Counted from the first letter of the stretch, positions 1 to 9,458 are shown. The stretch is 64,000 nt of DNA from CAYYIS01 sp964470965 (GCA_964470965.1 CAYYIS010000022.1:13022-77021), one strand, 5' to 3'. Notes: generated by a model from the sequence alone, not told the origin. Numbers and translations are program-made.

Positions 1-1448
1 TCTTTGAGACCGGACTCGGACCGATAAATTCCCACCCCGGCTTCCATCACAGACTGCATTTCCTGACGCAGGCCGGCAACGCGCTCCGTACCTTTCCCCT
101 TGCGAATAAAGTCCCGGGCGATTCGCTCCTGCTCGTCCCTGCCCTGTTTCTCGATCGCGACGGGGTCTATTTCTGGGTGATCCGTTGCGAACTGGGCGGC
201 AGCCTTCCCCACCCTTGCACCGAACACCAGCAGTTCCGTGAGCGAGTTGGATCCTAGTCGGTTCGCTCCATTGATCGAGACACACGCAGTTTCACCGGCT
301 GCAAAGAGACCAGGCAGCGTCGTGGCGCCATGGATATCGGTGTCGATACCGCCCATCATGTAGTGGACAACCGGACGAACGGGAATGGGAGCATAAACCG
401 GATCAATTCCGACATATTTTGTAACGAGCTCTCTGACGAACGGTATTTTCTTGTCGATTTTCTTTTCACCAAGGTGCCGGATGTCGAGGTGAACCACATC
501 CCCGTATGGCCCAGGGATGGTGTGTCCCTGCTCCATCTCTTGCACGAAGGCCTGGCTTAGCCGGTCACGGGGGCCGAGTTCCATGTTCTTCTTTACGGGA
601 TGGTTCGGGTCATTGACATCGAGGGGGGTTCCCAGGCTGTAGTCCTGCAGGTAGCGGTACCCATCCTTGTTCACAATGATCCCGCCTTCTCCGCGTGCGG
701 CTTCGGTAATCAGAATACCTGTTCCGGGGAGACCGGTGGGGTGATACTGTATGAATTCCATATCTTTCAGGGGTACGCCAGCCCGGTACGCCAGCCCCAT
801 CCCATCCCCGGTCTTTATTGCACCGTTTGTGGTGAACGGAAATACACGCCCCGCGCCTCCAGTACAGAGAATTACGGCATTGGCGGCAATAGTTTCTATA
901 CGCCCTGACTGCATTTCCAGGGCGGTTACCCCCTGACACCGGCCGTCTTCAACAAGGAGATTGGTTGCATAGCACTCATTGTAAGAGGCGACTTTTTTGT
1001 GCTTGAGGAATGTCTGGTAGAGTGTATGAAGCATATGAAAACCGGTTTTGTCTGCCGCGAACCAGGTTCGTTCAATGGTCATACCACCGAACGGACGGAC
1101 GGCGATTTTACCGTTGGGTTCACGGCTCCACGGGCATCCCCATCGTTCGAGCTGAACCATTTCGTCCTGTGCTTCCTTGACGAACAGCTCCACCGCATCC
1201 TGATCCGACAGCCAGTCACCCCCGGCGATGGTGTCCATACAGTGATCATCGAGGCTGTCGTTCTCATTGATGACAGCAGCAGCCCCACCTTCGGCAGCAA
1301 CCGTATGGCTGCGCATGGGGTACACTTTGCTCACCACGGCCACACTCAGCGAAGGATTAGTCTCCGCAATGGCAATGGCTGCGCGTAAGCCTGCCCCTCC
1401 TCCCCCTACTACCAGTACATCATGTTTTGGGTACTGACTTTGAGCCAT
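1..1448 (-). CDS. frdA: Fumarate reductase/succinate dehydrogenase flavoprotein subunit (3' end cut by window edge)
   Basis: Catalytic FAD subunit that interconverts fumarate and succinate at the membrane. Reading the minus strand from ATG 1448 gives about 482 codons with no stop. The Rossmann motif VVGGGGAG lies near residues 13-20. SHTVAAEGG (His48) is the motif whose histidine carries covalent FAD. IQYHPTGLPG, RGEGG, RYLQDY, ELGPRD and RPVVHYMMGG follow E. coli FrdA closely, so I prefer FrdA-like over SdhA or NadB. Family members are about 580-600 residues, so roughly 100 C-terminal residues and any iron-sulfur subunit lie beyond base 1. GGAG lies 9 bases before ATG 1448; an in-frame ATG at 1463 is the alternative start. 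No cytochrome b subunit lies upstream in this window. Direction of the reaction in vivo cannot be read from the sequence. Confidence 0.9.
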   Translation of the reverse strand, partial: MAQSQYPKHDVLVVGGGGAGLRAAIAIAETNPSLSVAVVSKVYPMRSHTVAAEGGAAAVINENDSLDDHCMDTIAGGDWLSDQDAVELFVKEAQDEMVQLERWGCPWSREPNGKIAVRPFGGMTIERTWFAADKTGFHMLHTLYQTFLKHKKVASYNECYATNLLVEDGRCQGVTALEMQSGRIETIAANAVILCTGGAGRVFPFTTNGAIKTGDGMGLAYRAGVPLKDMEFIQYHPTGLPGTGILITEAARGEGGIIVNKDGYRYLQDYSLGTPLDVNDPNHPVKKNMELGPRDRLSQAFVQEMEQGHTIPGPYGDVVHLDIRHLGEKKIDKKIPFVRELVTKYVGIDPVYAPIPVRPVVHYMMGGIDTDIHGATTLPGLFAAGETACVSINGANRLGSNSLTELLVFGARVGKAAAQFATDHPEIDPVAIEKQGRDEQERIARDFIRKGKGTERVAGLRQEMQSVMEAGVGIYRSESGLK

Positions 1449-1825
1449 CAGGTCATTCTCCATTCGGCTGAGCACATGTTCGAATTAAACTGCTTGGTCT
1501 TATTGACGCTGTGTATTGTTTCGGTTTAAAATGAGAAAGTGAAAATATGTATAGCGCTGTTTTGAAGCAATAAGAAAATCCAGGTGAATTTTATCATACG
1601 CCAGGAGTTGACATAGAAACTTTATAAATACGGTTGAGAGTCAGATGCACCTGAGGAAAACACGTCGACAAAATAGAACACAAGGCATACAAAATATCAG
1701 GTCGCGTGGCTTGCCGCAAGAAAAATATATTAGATTCTGTCAGGGTGTTCTTATGAGTTCCATGCATGTCAAATAGGAGTGAGATAACCGTCGTTTTCCA
1801 ACACATCTTAATAACCAAACATGAC

Positions 1826-1855
1826 TTGACAGCCTTTAGGGGTTAAGTATATTAT
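1826..1855 (+). promoter_or_regulatory. Candidate sigma70 promoter of ABC importer operon 1
   Basis: A perfect -35 box TTGACA (1826-1831) is followed by an 18-base spacer and TATTAT (1850-1855), five of six matches to the -10 consensus. Transcription would start near 1862 and run into the binding-protein gene at 2144 after a leader of about 280 bases. Prediction is by eye only. Confidence 0.5.
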
Positions 1856-2084
1856 TTCAGCTTAATTGCGGCATCGTCGCACACGGTATGCCCACCTTAA
1901 TCATGTGATATCCATGGATCCCCCGTTTATTTGACCGCTCACGGTACTCTTGTGGGGTACGGATGTCGATTTTGTGCTCAATTACAGAAGGTTGGGCATG
2001 TTCCAGTGGCGAGAAGGCATCCCTTTGGGCCGGGCACATAAGCGAGGTGAACGCCCCCTCGAACCGCACCGGGAGATGGGCCAA

Positions 2085-2099
2085 CCGATCGTCGATCGG
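2085..2099. repeat. 15-base palindrome in the importer leader
   Basis: CCGATCG and its exact complement CGATCGG flank a single central base, a perfect 7+1+7 dyad 45 bases before the ATG of the binding-protein gene. The one-base centre is too tight for an RNA hairpin loop without fraying, so a protein-binding operator is the likelier reading. No function is shown. Confidence 0.35.
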
Positions 2100-2143
2100 C
2101 ATACTGAAACATTCGCGGGTCTGAAGTCCGGAGTTTAAAAAAT

Positions 2144-4216
2144 ATGCTCGGTAAACTGCTCCGTCTCGGCGCCGTCGCTGGAGTATTTTTCCTCACTCTT
2201 GCTGTATTGGTGGAGATGCTCGGTTATGTTACCTGGTCGCTGACACCCCGCGATGCGGATTCCCTTCAGCGGGCTACCGGCTTCGAGAAAATGATGGCCG
2301 GTGGCTCTTCTTCCGCCCAATCGGATGGATTCAAATACGAAGTGCCCGACAGGTATCCTGACGGTTCCAAAGCCATACATAGCGTGTCGGAATGGCCCAA
2401 AGCACGTGAACGATCGTTTCAGCAGGCTCCGATGTACGGTCAGTACTCCGATAACGGGACGCTCCCTCCGGTAAACGAGCGCCTTCCTGAAAATCCGCTG
2501 GTCATCACTCCTCCCCATCAAAACGGTCCATACGGCGGCACATGGCCCAGATTCGCGACCGGTCCTCAGGATATCGGCATTATCAAGGCGAGGTTCGCCT
2601 ACGAAGGCCTCGTGCGCTGGGGCCCCATGGCCCGGCAGATTCTGCCGAACCTCGCCGTAAGCTGGACCGTTGAAGATAGTGCCAGGACCTTCACGTTCGA
2701 GCTGCGTCGCGGCGTCCGATGGTCGGACGGACACCTGTTTTCCGCAGATGATATCCTATTCTGGTACGAACATGTCATACAACACCCCGATCTGATGCCT
2801 ACCCTTCCGAGTGCCTTCTCCCGGGGCGGGGAACTGATGGAACTCGAAAAACTGGATGAGTATAGGATACGGTTCCGGTTTAAACGGTCTCATGGCCTGT
2901 TTCTCAAGGCAATGGCTTCCGGTCAGGGGTATGAGATGGCCGATTTTCCCGCGCACTACCTGAAACAGTATCATCCCGATTTCACCCCTTTGCACCAGTT
3001 GGAAGCTATGGCTGAGGAGGCGGGTTTCGATTTCTGGTACCAGCTGTGGGGGGACAAGAGGGATTGGCGGAATATCGAGCTGCCGCGTCTCTGGCCCTGG
3101 ATCATCAAAGAGCCGCCCCCAACACAACCAGTCGTTTTCGAACGCAATCCCTATTACTGGAAGGTTGATCCTGAAGGCAGTCAGCTGCCTTACATCGACC
3201 GGATGACGTTCGAGATATACGACATCGAAACCATAAACCTGAAGGCCATCAACGGGGAAGTCGGGATGCAGTCGCGGCACATGTCGTTTACCAATTATCC
3301 TTTGTTTATGGAAAACCGGGATAAAGGTGGTTATCGGGTGCTGCACTGGGTGAGCGGGAGCGGCGGTGCCAATATCCTGGGGATCAATCTGAATCACAAG
3401 GATCCGATTCTGAGAGCAATCGTTTCTGACAGGCGATTCCGGATCGCCTTATCCCATGCGATCGATCGCGATGCGCTTAACGAGGCGAGTTTCTTCGGGA
3501 TTGGTCAACCACGGCAGGTATCACCGCCGCCAACATCGGAATACTACTCCTCTGAATACGAGCAGGCACACATCTCCTACGATGTGGAAATGGCCAATCG
3601 GCTGCTGGATGAGATGGGATTGACAGAAAGGAATAATCAAGGTGTCCGTCTCCGGCCGGACGGAGACGCGCTGGAATTATCGGTTGAAACCACAGCCATG
3701 AACAGCAGGACACTGGAGCTGATAGCCGGATACTGGACTGCGGTGGGGGTGAAGACACGCATCAAAGAGCTGGCCCGGCAGCTGTTTTATCAGCGCAAAG
3801 CCGCATTGATGCACGACGTGGGTGTCTGGGGAGGCGCGGATGAGCAGATACCCACCCTCGATCCCCGCTGGTTCATACCCTACAGCTCCGAATCTATCCA
3901 CGGTATCGGGTATGCCCGGTGGTACCGTTCTTCCGGTACAAAAGGAGAGACCCCGGAGGGGGATTTACGGCGTGTTATCGAGCTGTACCAGTTACTTGAA
4001 GAAACACCGGATGACCCGGGGCAGATCCGCCTATTTTCTGAAATTCTCGCGTTAAATCAGAAAAACCTGTGGGTAATCGGTACGGTGGGAGGTTTACCCA
4101 GTATGGTGTTGGTAAAGAACACGTTTAAGAATGTCCCGGAAGTCGCCATGTCCGGCTGGTCGTTCCGAACGCCCGGCAATACTGCGGTAGAATGTTACGC
4201 AATCGATGAACGGTAG
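2144..4216 (+). CDS. ABC transporter substrate-binding protein, family 5 (peptide/opine/nickel type)
   Basis: Extracytoplasmic solute receptor for the permeases encoded next to it. The 690-residue product starts with a hydrophobic segment (about residues 7-30) that could be a signal peptide or signal anchor. It has no lipobox cysteine, unlike the second binding protein at 19183. An unusual linker of about 100 residues follows, rich in Pro, Gly and Ser, before the SBP_bac_5 domain (about 130-620). Family features include PNLAVSW, FELRRGVRWSDG, FSADDILFWYEH, RFRIALSHAIDRDA and late-domain NVPEV. It is longer than the usual 500-600 residues and resembles the large TIGR-type receptors of poorly studied phyla. 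GGAG at 2130 lies 10 bases before the ATG. The permease gene starts 11 bases after the stop. Ligand unknown. Confidence 0.88.
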   Translation: MLGKLLRLGAVAGVFFLTLAVLVEMLGYVTWSLTPRDADSLQRATGFEKMMAGGSSSAQSDGFKYEVPDRYPDGSKAIHSVSEWPKARERSFQQAPMYGQYSDNGTLPPVNERLPENPLVITPPHQNGPYGGTWPRFATGPQDIGIIKARFAYEGLVRWGPMARQILPNLAVSWTVEDSARTFTFELRRGVRWSDGHLFSADDILFWYEHVIQHPDLMPTLPSAFSRGGELMELEKLDEYRIRFRFKRSHGLFLKAMASGQGYEMADFPAHYLKQYHPDFTPLHQLEAMAEEAGFDFWYQLWGDKRDWRNIELPRLWPWIIKEPPPTQPVVFERNPYYWKVDPEGSQLPYIDRMTFEIYDIETINLKAINGEVGMQSRHMSFTNYPLFMENRDKGGYRVLHWVSGSGGANILGINLNHKDPILRAIVSDRRFRIALSHAIDRDALNEASFFGIGQPRQVSPPPTSEYYSSEYEQAHISYDVEMANRLLDEMGLTERNNQGVRLRPDGDALELSVETTAMNSRTLELIAGYWTAVGVKTRIKELARQLFYQRKAALMHDVGVWGGADEQIPTLDPRWFIPYSSESIHGIGYARWYRSSGTKGETPEGDLRRVIELYQLLEETPDDPGQIRLFSEILALNQKNLWVIGTVGGLPSMVLVKNTFKNVPEVAMSGWSFRTPGNTAVECYAIDER

Positions 4217-4227
4217 GGATACACGAC

Positions 4228-5214
4228 ATGCTCCACATCGTAATCCGACGGTTATTCTGGATGCTCCCGACCCTCCTGGTTATTTCAATCATCTCCTTCG
4301 CCATCATCCAGCTACCGCCAGGAGACTATCTGACGGCTTACATCGCAGCCCTTGCAGAAACCGGGGAAACGGTCGATGAAGAAAAAATCGCGGCGTTACG
4401 AATACGCTATGCACTCGACGAACCAGTTCACATCCAGTACATCACCTGGATGGTCGGCATGTTTCGTGGTGACCTTGGGATGTCCTTCGAGTGGAACAGG
4501 CCTGTGGGTGAGTTGATAGGCGAGCGAATTCTGCTGACGACGATCATCTCGATCGCAACACTCCTCTTGACGTGGGCCATCGCCATCCCGATCGGTATCT
4601 ATTCCGCCGTCCGGCAGTATTCGATCGGCGACTATGCTTTCACCCTTATCGGATTTGTCGGTCTGGCTACCCCGAACTTCCTTCTGGCGCTGGTCTGCAT
4701 GTATATCGGTTATTCCGCCTTCGATATCAGTGCCGGCGGCCTGTTTTCACCTGCGTATCAGAACGCGCAGTGGTCGGCTGCCCGGCTTCTGGATCTGATG
4801 TATCACCTGTGGATCCCGGTGATCGTCATCGGCACGGCCGGTACGGCGGGGATGATTCGGGTCATGCGCGGCAATCTGCTGGATGAACTTCGCAAGCAAT
4901 ACGTGATGACCGCCCGAGCGAAGGGGGTGCATCGCATCAGACTTATCTTGAGATATCCGGTGCGCGTGGCGCTCAATCCCATGATAAGTACCATCGGGTG
5001 GGTGCTCCCGTCTATAGTTTCCGGCGCTACCATTACCGCCGTGGTACTGGGGTTGCCCACCACGGGCCCTTTGCTGCTCCGTGCCCTGATGAATCAGGAC
5101 ATGTATCTGGCGGGGAGCATGGTGATGATGCTCAGTCTTTTAACGGTTATCGGTACGTTAATATCCGACCTGCTGCTGCTCTGGTTGGATCCGAGGATAC
5201 GGTATGACGCGTGA
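4228..5214 (+). CDS. ABC transporter permease, DppB/OppB type
   Basis: Inner-membrane permease of 328 residues. An N-terminal helix (RRLFWMLPTLLVISIISF) leads to the periplasmic loop with the DppB-family stretch LDEPVHIQYITW and GDLGMSFEW. Five further membrane segments follow, with the cytoplasmic coupling (EAA) loop at YVMTARAKGVHR near residues 230-245. The C terminus LLLLWLDPRIRYDA is the usual DppB ending. It partners the permease at 5204, whose start codon overlaps its last 11 bases, implying translational coupling. No ATPase gene follows, so the energising subunits must come from elsewhere. Confidence 0.92.
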   Translation: MLHIVIRRLFWMLPTLLVISIISFAIIQLPPGDYLTAYIAALAETGETVDEEKIAALRIRYALDEPVHIQYITWMVGMFRGDLGMSFEWNRPVGELIGERILLTTIISIATLLLTWAIAIPIGIYSAVRQYSIGDYAFTLIGFVGLATPNFLLALVCMYIGYSAFDISAGGLFSPAYQNAQWSAARLLDLMYHLWIPVIVIGTAGTAGMIRVMRGNLLDELRKQYVMTARAKGVHRIRLILRYPVRVALNPMISTIGWVLPSIVSGATITAVVLGLPTTGPLLLRALMNQDMYLAGSMVMMLSLLTVIGTLISDLLLLWLDPRIRYDA

Positions 5215-6337
5215 TGTAGTCGAAACCCAGCTGGAAAATGGCCCGGAGTCCGAAGCGGAGCATTATGCTGCGTCGCAGTGGGTGCTCATCTGGCGGAAGT
5301 TCCGCAGGCACCGGGTGGCTATGGCTGCGGGAGTCGTGATCCTGGGATTGTATGTGATCGCGGCACTGTGCGAATTCCTGGCGCCCTATGGTCTGGAGCA
5401 ATACAAAATACCGTATGCCTATGCGCCGCCCCAGCGGTTACAATTCGTATCAGAGGATGGATTGCATTTACGGCCGTTTGTGTATGCACTCAAAGGCGTC
5501 CGGGACCCGGTTACACTCAGAAAAATATACGTGGAAGACCGAACTGTACGATATCCAATCCGGATGTTTGTCCAGGGGGAACCGTACCGTATGCTGGGTT
5601 TATTCCAAGCTGAAATGAGACTGTTCGGAGTGGAACACGGCGGTACCGTGTTTCTACTGGGTACAGATCACCTTGGTCGGGATCTCCTGTCTAGGATTCT
5701 TTACGGAGCCCGTATTTCACTTACCATAGGTTTGATAGGGGTCGGTTTTAGTTTCATTTTCGGACTTGTGGTAGGCGTGGTTTCCGGATATTACGGTGGT
5801 TGGGTGGATAATTTGATACAGCGATTGATAGAAATTATACGTTCTTTTCCATCGATTCCCCTATGGATGGCGCTGGGCGCGGCTTTACCGGGATCATGGA
5901 CACCTTTGCAGGTATACCTGGGTATTACCCTGGTTCTGTCCCTTATCGGATGGACCGGACTCGCGCGACAGGTACGGGGTAAGATTCTGGCATTACGGGA
6001 AGAGGATTTCGCGGTGGCTGCCCGTCTTGCCGGGGCAGGCAGGTGGCGGATCATGTCGCGGCACCTGCTGCCCTCATTCATGAGCCATATTATCGTAAGC
6101 CTGACGCTGTCCGTACCTGGGATGATCCTGGGAGAGACCGCTCTCAGCTTTCTCGGCCTGGGACTTCGTGCACCTATCACGAGTTGGGGTGTTTTGCTCA
6201 AAGAAGCCCAAAATGTACAGGCGGTGGCATTTCATCCGTGGTTGCTCACGCCGGTAATGTTCGTAATCATCACGGTACTGGCCTTTAACTTTGTCGGTGA
6301 CGGACTGAGGGATGCGGCCGATCCGTATGCCACATAA
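5204..6337 (+). CDS. ABC transporter permease, DppC/OppC type
   Basis: Second permease half of importer 1, 377 residues against about 300 for typical DppC. The extra length is a periplasmic insert of about 90 residues between the first membrane helix (about 38-58) and the family motif LLGTDHLGRDLLSRILYGARISL near residue 150. The coupling loop reads EDFAVAARLAGAGRWR (about 265-280). ETALSFLGLG and the terminal FVGDGLRDAADPYAT are strong DppC signatures. It overlaps the upstream permease by 11 bases. SurE starts 133 bases downstream, so the transport unit may end here; no clear terminator is visible. Confidence 0.92.
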   Translation: MTRDVVETQLENGPESEAEHYAASQWVLIWRKFRRHRVAMAAGVVILGLYVIAALCEFLAPYGLEQYKIPYAYAPPQRLQFVSEDGLHLRPFVYALKGVRDPVTLRKIYVEDRTVRYPIRMFVQGEPYRMLGLFQAEMRLFGVEHGGTVFLLGTDHLGRDLLSRILYGARISLTIGLIGVGFSFIFGLVVGVVSGYYGGWVDNLIQRLIEIIRSFPSIPLWMALGAALPGSWTPLQVYLGITLVLSLIGWTGLARQVRGKILALREEDFAVAARLAGAGRWRIMSRHLLPSFMSHIIVSLTLSVPGMILGETALSFLGLGLRAPITSWGVLLKEAQNVQAVAFHPWLLTPVMFVIITVLAFNFVGDGLRDAADPYAT

Positions 6338-6470
6338 TTTGGGGGATTCTTACAGGCGTTGACAGCCTTCACCAATCATCGGCATATTGCCTCTTCCAGC
6401 TCATGGTGCTGTCATTAACGGTTACCTGACTGAGAGCGGAAATGTTCCTAATTCATGGTAGATGAGACAG

Positions 6471-7244
6471 ATGAATATCCTTCTGACTAACGACGACAGC
6501 CACGTTTCGCCCTTGTTTCACCTGGTAATTGAGTTTCTGAAACCTCGCGGTCGTCTCACGATCGTGGCGCCCAAAATGGAGCAGAGCTGGACGGGGAAAT
6601 CCATAACACGTTTCTCGAATCTGCACGTGGAAGAAATTCGTATTCACGACCACGCCGCGTACTGCGTTGACGGAACTCCGGCCGCCTGCGTAAACCTTGC
6701 GATCTACCACCTTATGGACGAACCACCGGACCTGGTCGTGTCCGGCATCAATGTCGGCCTTAACACCGGGATATCTTTCGCGATGTCTTCCGGAACGCTG
6801 GGCGCCTGTTTCGAAGGCAATATAGCAGGCATCCCTGGTATAGCGATGTCACAGGAACTGGAACGGGAGACGTATCAGAAATGGAATCGGGATCGGTCGT
6901 TTGAACCGGCAACCATAGACCGGCTAAGGGCACAAATCTGGCCGCTCCTGCAGCGTGTAGCCGGAGAAATGATTCCGGCAGACGATCCGCCCGGTGATCC
7001 GGTCACCTGGAATGTCAATTTTCCGTTCAATTCTGCAAATCCTTGTGAGCTCGTACACACCACCTTGAGCCACACGTATTACGCATCCATTTACAAACAG
7101 GCAGGTGACCATTACCGCCATGACCTGAGTCCGTTCCACAAGGATTCCAGGCCTCTTACGGACGACGCCGTGATCAGAGACGGACACGTCAGTCTGACAG
7201 AGCTTGACATTCGAAACCTGGGACGGTTGCAGGGGGCAGTGTAA
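6471..7244 (+). CDS. surE: SurE-like 5'-nucleotidase (survival protein family)
   Basis: Metal-dependent nucleoside 5'-monophosphate phosphohydrolase of 257 residues. The amino end MNILLTNDD supplies the two metal-binding aspartates. SWTGKS (about 40-45) gives the family serine. SGINVGLNTG with SGTLGACFEG (about 85-110) forms the conserved Asn/Gly core. The usual NDDG is NDDS here. The family often starts exactly at M-x-ILLTNDD, so I chose ATG 6471; ATG 6462 in the same frame adds three residues. It is usually found with pcm or nlpD, but here sits alone between an ABC importer and an enolase-like gene, so a catabolic role on phosphorylated compounds is possible. Confidence 0.88.
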   Translation: MNILLTNDDSHVSPLFHLVIEFLKPRGRLTIVAPKMEQSWTGKSITRFSNLHVEEIRIHDHAAYCVDGTPAACVNLAIYHLMDEPPDLVVSGINVGLNTGISFAMSSGTLGACFEGNIAGIPGIAMSQELERETYQKWNRDRSFEPATIDRLRAQIWPLLQRVAGEMIPADDPPGDPVTWNVNFPFNSANPCELVHTTLSHTYYASIYKQAGDHYRHDLSPFHKDSRPLTDDAVIRDGHVSLTELDIRNLGRLQGAV

Positions 7245-7327
7245 GGTTTTGTCGCTGGGAAAAGTATGTCCACCGGTATAAAGCTGTGATCCAGTGCTTT
7301 TCCCCTTTGGAATAAGGCTCACCCGCC

Positions 7328-7356
7328 TTGACATTATCATACAACCATTGTAGTTT
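7328..7356 (+). promoter_or_regulatory. Candidate promoter for the enolase-like gene
   Basis: A perfect TTGACA (7328-7333), a 17-base spacer and a poor -10 TAGTTT (7351-7356) lie 42 bases before the ATG at 7398. Just upstream, GGGAAAAG (7257-7264) and CTTTTCCC (7297-7304) form an inverted repeat with a 32-base loop that could end the surE message or act as a regulatory site. Confidence 0.35.
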
Positions 7357-7397
7357 CCAACCTACCCGCCTGACGTAGTTACTCACGGAGTAATCGG

Positions 7398-8492
7398 ATG
7401 AGAATCACCGGAATAGAGTTATTCCAGATTGAAACGCCCCGGGTTTACGGGTATGTATCGGGCCATCTCATCGTGAAAGTCCATACGGATGGCGGCCCTT
7501 CAGGTTTCGGTGAGGCCTCCGATAGCAAAGCGCGGGATCTCGGCATCATCGCAAGGCAATACAAAGACCTGCTGGTCGGTCGTGATGCCCGGAACATAAC
7601 TGAAATTAACGAGCTTCTCCAGGATCACGATTTTAAGTGCAGCGTGTCGGACCGCCACCTGGTCTCCGCGATCGATCTGGCGCTTTACGACCTCAATGGA
7701 AAAGCACAGGGCGTACCGGCCTATCAGCTCCTGGGAGGGAAGATACGGGACAGTGTGTACTGCTGTTACCCGATTTTCGGATGGCAGGTGGAAGAGGATA
7801 TCGAGAAAGCAGGTGCCTATCTTCAAAGACTGGTGGACATGGGACACCATCTGTTCCGATATTATGTGTCGGGAGACAGTGCGCTGGATGACAGATTCCT
7901 GATGGAAATGAAAGCCCGTTACGGCGAAAAAATAAAACTCAAATCACTGGATTTCTCAGGACGTTTTACCGACTGGGAAACCGCCATCCGATATGCGGAA
8001 GTGCTCCGGCATCACAATCCCTACCATTTCGAGCAGCCTTCTCGTGATATGAGGGTAAGTGCAGAATTCGTTAAACGAGTCGATTTGCATGTAAGCTGGC
8101 ATATCAATACCCTGCGGGAGGGATTTGAAGCCATCGACCTGGGCGCCTGCACTGCCTTCAATATGGCGTGTGTGGCCGCCGGCCCTACGAACATCCGGCG
8201 CATCTTCGCCCTCGCTGAAGGCGCCGGGATCAAATGCCTGATCGGCACGGACCAGGAATCCACACTGGGTACCTCGGCCCAGGTAACCGTCGCTGTCGCC
8301 ATGCCCAACCTGGATCTGCCTTGCGACCCAATGGGGCCGGTGCTCTACACCACCTCTCCTGCCAAAGAACGGATCCGCGCTGAATCCAGCCACCTGTATC
8401 CCTTCGACACACCCGGGTTGGGTGTAGAACTGGATGCTGCCAGGATGCAAGAGATTACGGTGGCGACAGCGAATACGCGAGATTTACGTTAA
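7398..8492 (+). CDS. Enolase-superfamily (mandelate racemase/MLE-like) protein with degenerate active site
   Basis: 364 residues with the two-domain MLE/MR layout: N-terminal capping domain, then a TIM-like barrel beginning near residue 120. The order SAIDLALYDLNGKAQGVPAYQLLGG is typical of the superfamily. Active-site positions are unusual. Where most members have KxK the sequence is FRYYV (153-157). The first metal acid is present as Asp185 (SLDFSG) and the second as Glu212 (HFEQP), but the third acid position is His235 (VSWHIN). No lysine is seen on the later strand. The classical lysine- or His-Asp-based proton abstraction therefore looks lost or changed. GGAG lies 8 bases before the ATG. 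PhyH follows after 50 bases. Confidence 0.75.
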   Translation: MRITGIELFQIETPRVYGYVSGHLIVKVHTDGGPSGFGEASDSKARDLGIIARQYKDLLVGRDARNITEINELLQDHDFKCSVSDRHLVSAIDLALYDLNGKAQGVPAYQLLGGKIRDSVYCCYPIFGWQVEEDIEKAGAYLQRLVDMGHHLFRYYVSGDSALDDRFLMEMKARYGEKIKLKSLDFSGRFTDWETAIRYAEVLRHHNPYHFEQPSRDMRVSAEFVKRVDLHVSWHINTLREGFEAIDLGACTAFNMACVAAGPTNIRRIFALAEGAGIKCLIGTDQESTLGTSAQVTVAVAMPNLDLPCDPMGPVLYTTSPAKERIRAESSHLYPFDTPGLGVELDAARMQEITVATANTRDLR

Positions 8493-8542
8493 ATAACTAT
8501 GATTGAATATTGGATTTTTCGAGTTAAAGCGGGAACAGAATC

Positions 8543-9307
8543 ATGATTATCACTCAATTACAGATCGACCACTTTCACCGAAATGGTTTCTTTTTTATCC
8601 CCAACCCCCTCGGAGGAGAACAGATGCGGCTGGTGGACAGGCTGCAGAGGGAGTGTGAGGAGGAATGGGAAAATACGGACTGGCCGGAGGAATTCAATGT
8701 GATGGCCTGTCATTTTTTGAAGCTCGGCGAACCGGTCCTACAGATGGTGGAACAGCCCGTGCTGATCGAGGCGGCGAAACGGATACTGGATTGTGATGAG
8801 GTGCATATAGGCGCCTGCGGGGCGGGAGACGCCTCGAAACGACCATCGGCGACTCATGGCCATATGCATCAGGTTCACTGGCATGCGGACGGGAGTCCCG
8901 ACGTGAAGCAGGTTTCGTTTCGGATCGCACTGGATCGTCATGACTCTGCCAACGCACCCCTCAGAGTGTTACCCGGAACCCATCTCGTTCCGAAAGAGAT
9001 GGTTAATGAAGATTTGATGCAGCTCGAACTGGCGACCGGGCGGCATAATGTCTCGCCCGATCAAATGTACGCCAGGCACCCGCATGAAGTGGAGGTCATC
9101 CTCGATCCGCGCTGGGCCCTGGTTTGGACACCAAGCTGCTGGCACGCCACCGGCATTAAAACCGTAGCGGGCCCCCGCCGGACCATGGCCTGGAACTATT
9201 TTCCAAAGGGTGGGAGAAAGCGGGATACAGAGGCGGTGAAGTATATTTATGCCGGTCAATGGCCGGATTGGCCGATTGAGAGGCAGAGACTATGGGGAAT
9301 TGCGTAG
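8543..9307 (+). CDS. PhyH-family Fe(II)/2-oxoglutarate dioxygenase (canonical HxD)
   Basis: Soluble 254-residue oxygenase. The double-stranded beta-helix core carries the iron ligands His114-x-Asp116 (HWHADGS) and His201 (CWHATG). Arg212/Arg213 follow to bind the 2-oxoglutarate carboxylate (PRRTMAW). LRVLPGTHL is the usual turn between them. Length is typical of bacterial PhyH proteins. It lies between the enolase-like gene and an MDR dehydrogenase, suggesting hydroxylation of a small molecule handled by those enzymes. Substrate unknown; a phytanoyl-CoA substrate is unlikely in this setting. Confidence 0.85.
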   Translation: MIITQLQIDHFHRNGFFFIPNPLGGEQMRLVDRLQRECEEEWENTDWPEEFNVMACHFLKLGEPVLQMVEQPVLIEAAKRILDCDEVHIGACGAGDASKRPSATHGHMHQVHWHADGSPDVKQVSFRIALDRHDSANAPLRVLPGTHLVPKEMVNEDLMQLELATGRHNVSPDQMYARHPHEVEVILDPRWALVWTPSCWHATGIKTVAGPRRTMAWNYFPKGGRKRDTEAVKYIYAGQWPDWPIERQRLWGIA

Positions 9308-9458
9308 GATTGATTCATTTGTTCATTGAATCACCGTTGCAGAATAATAGACAGATAAGGCCCATGTCGTGATCCGTTATGTCGATCGTTCTCTAATGTA
9401 GGGTGATGTTGAAGCATCATTGAACCAGCGAAGAACAAAAAATACACAGGGGGTACTT

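Larger units (their letters stand above)
1449..2143. other. 695-base intergenic region between frdA and ABC importer operon 1
   Basis: No convincing gene. It separates two divergent genes and holds two sigma70-like elements on the plus strand. The better one is at 1826-1855; a second (TTGACG, 18-base spacer, TAAAAT) is at 1503-1532. The first half is AT-rich. A minus-strand open frame at 2102-1857 (81 codons) has no ribosome-binding site and no family I recognise; I treat it as chance or a remnant. From about 1862 to 2143 the region would be the leader of the importer mRNA. Confidence 0.6.

Noticed and set aside
1857..2102. 81-codon minus-strand frame before ABC importer 1
   Set aside because: No ribosome-binding site, no family recognised, and it lies in the predicted leader of the importer mRNA.
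9311..9333. TGATTCA...TGAATCA inverted repeat after the PhyH gene
   Set aside because: Seven AT-rich pairs with a nine-base loop and no T-run; too weak for a terminator.
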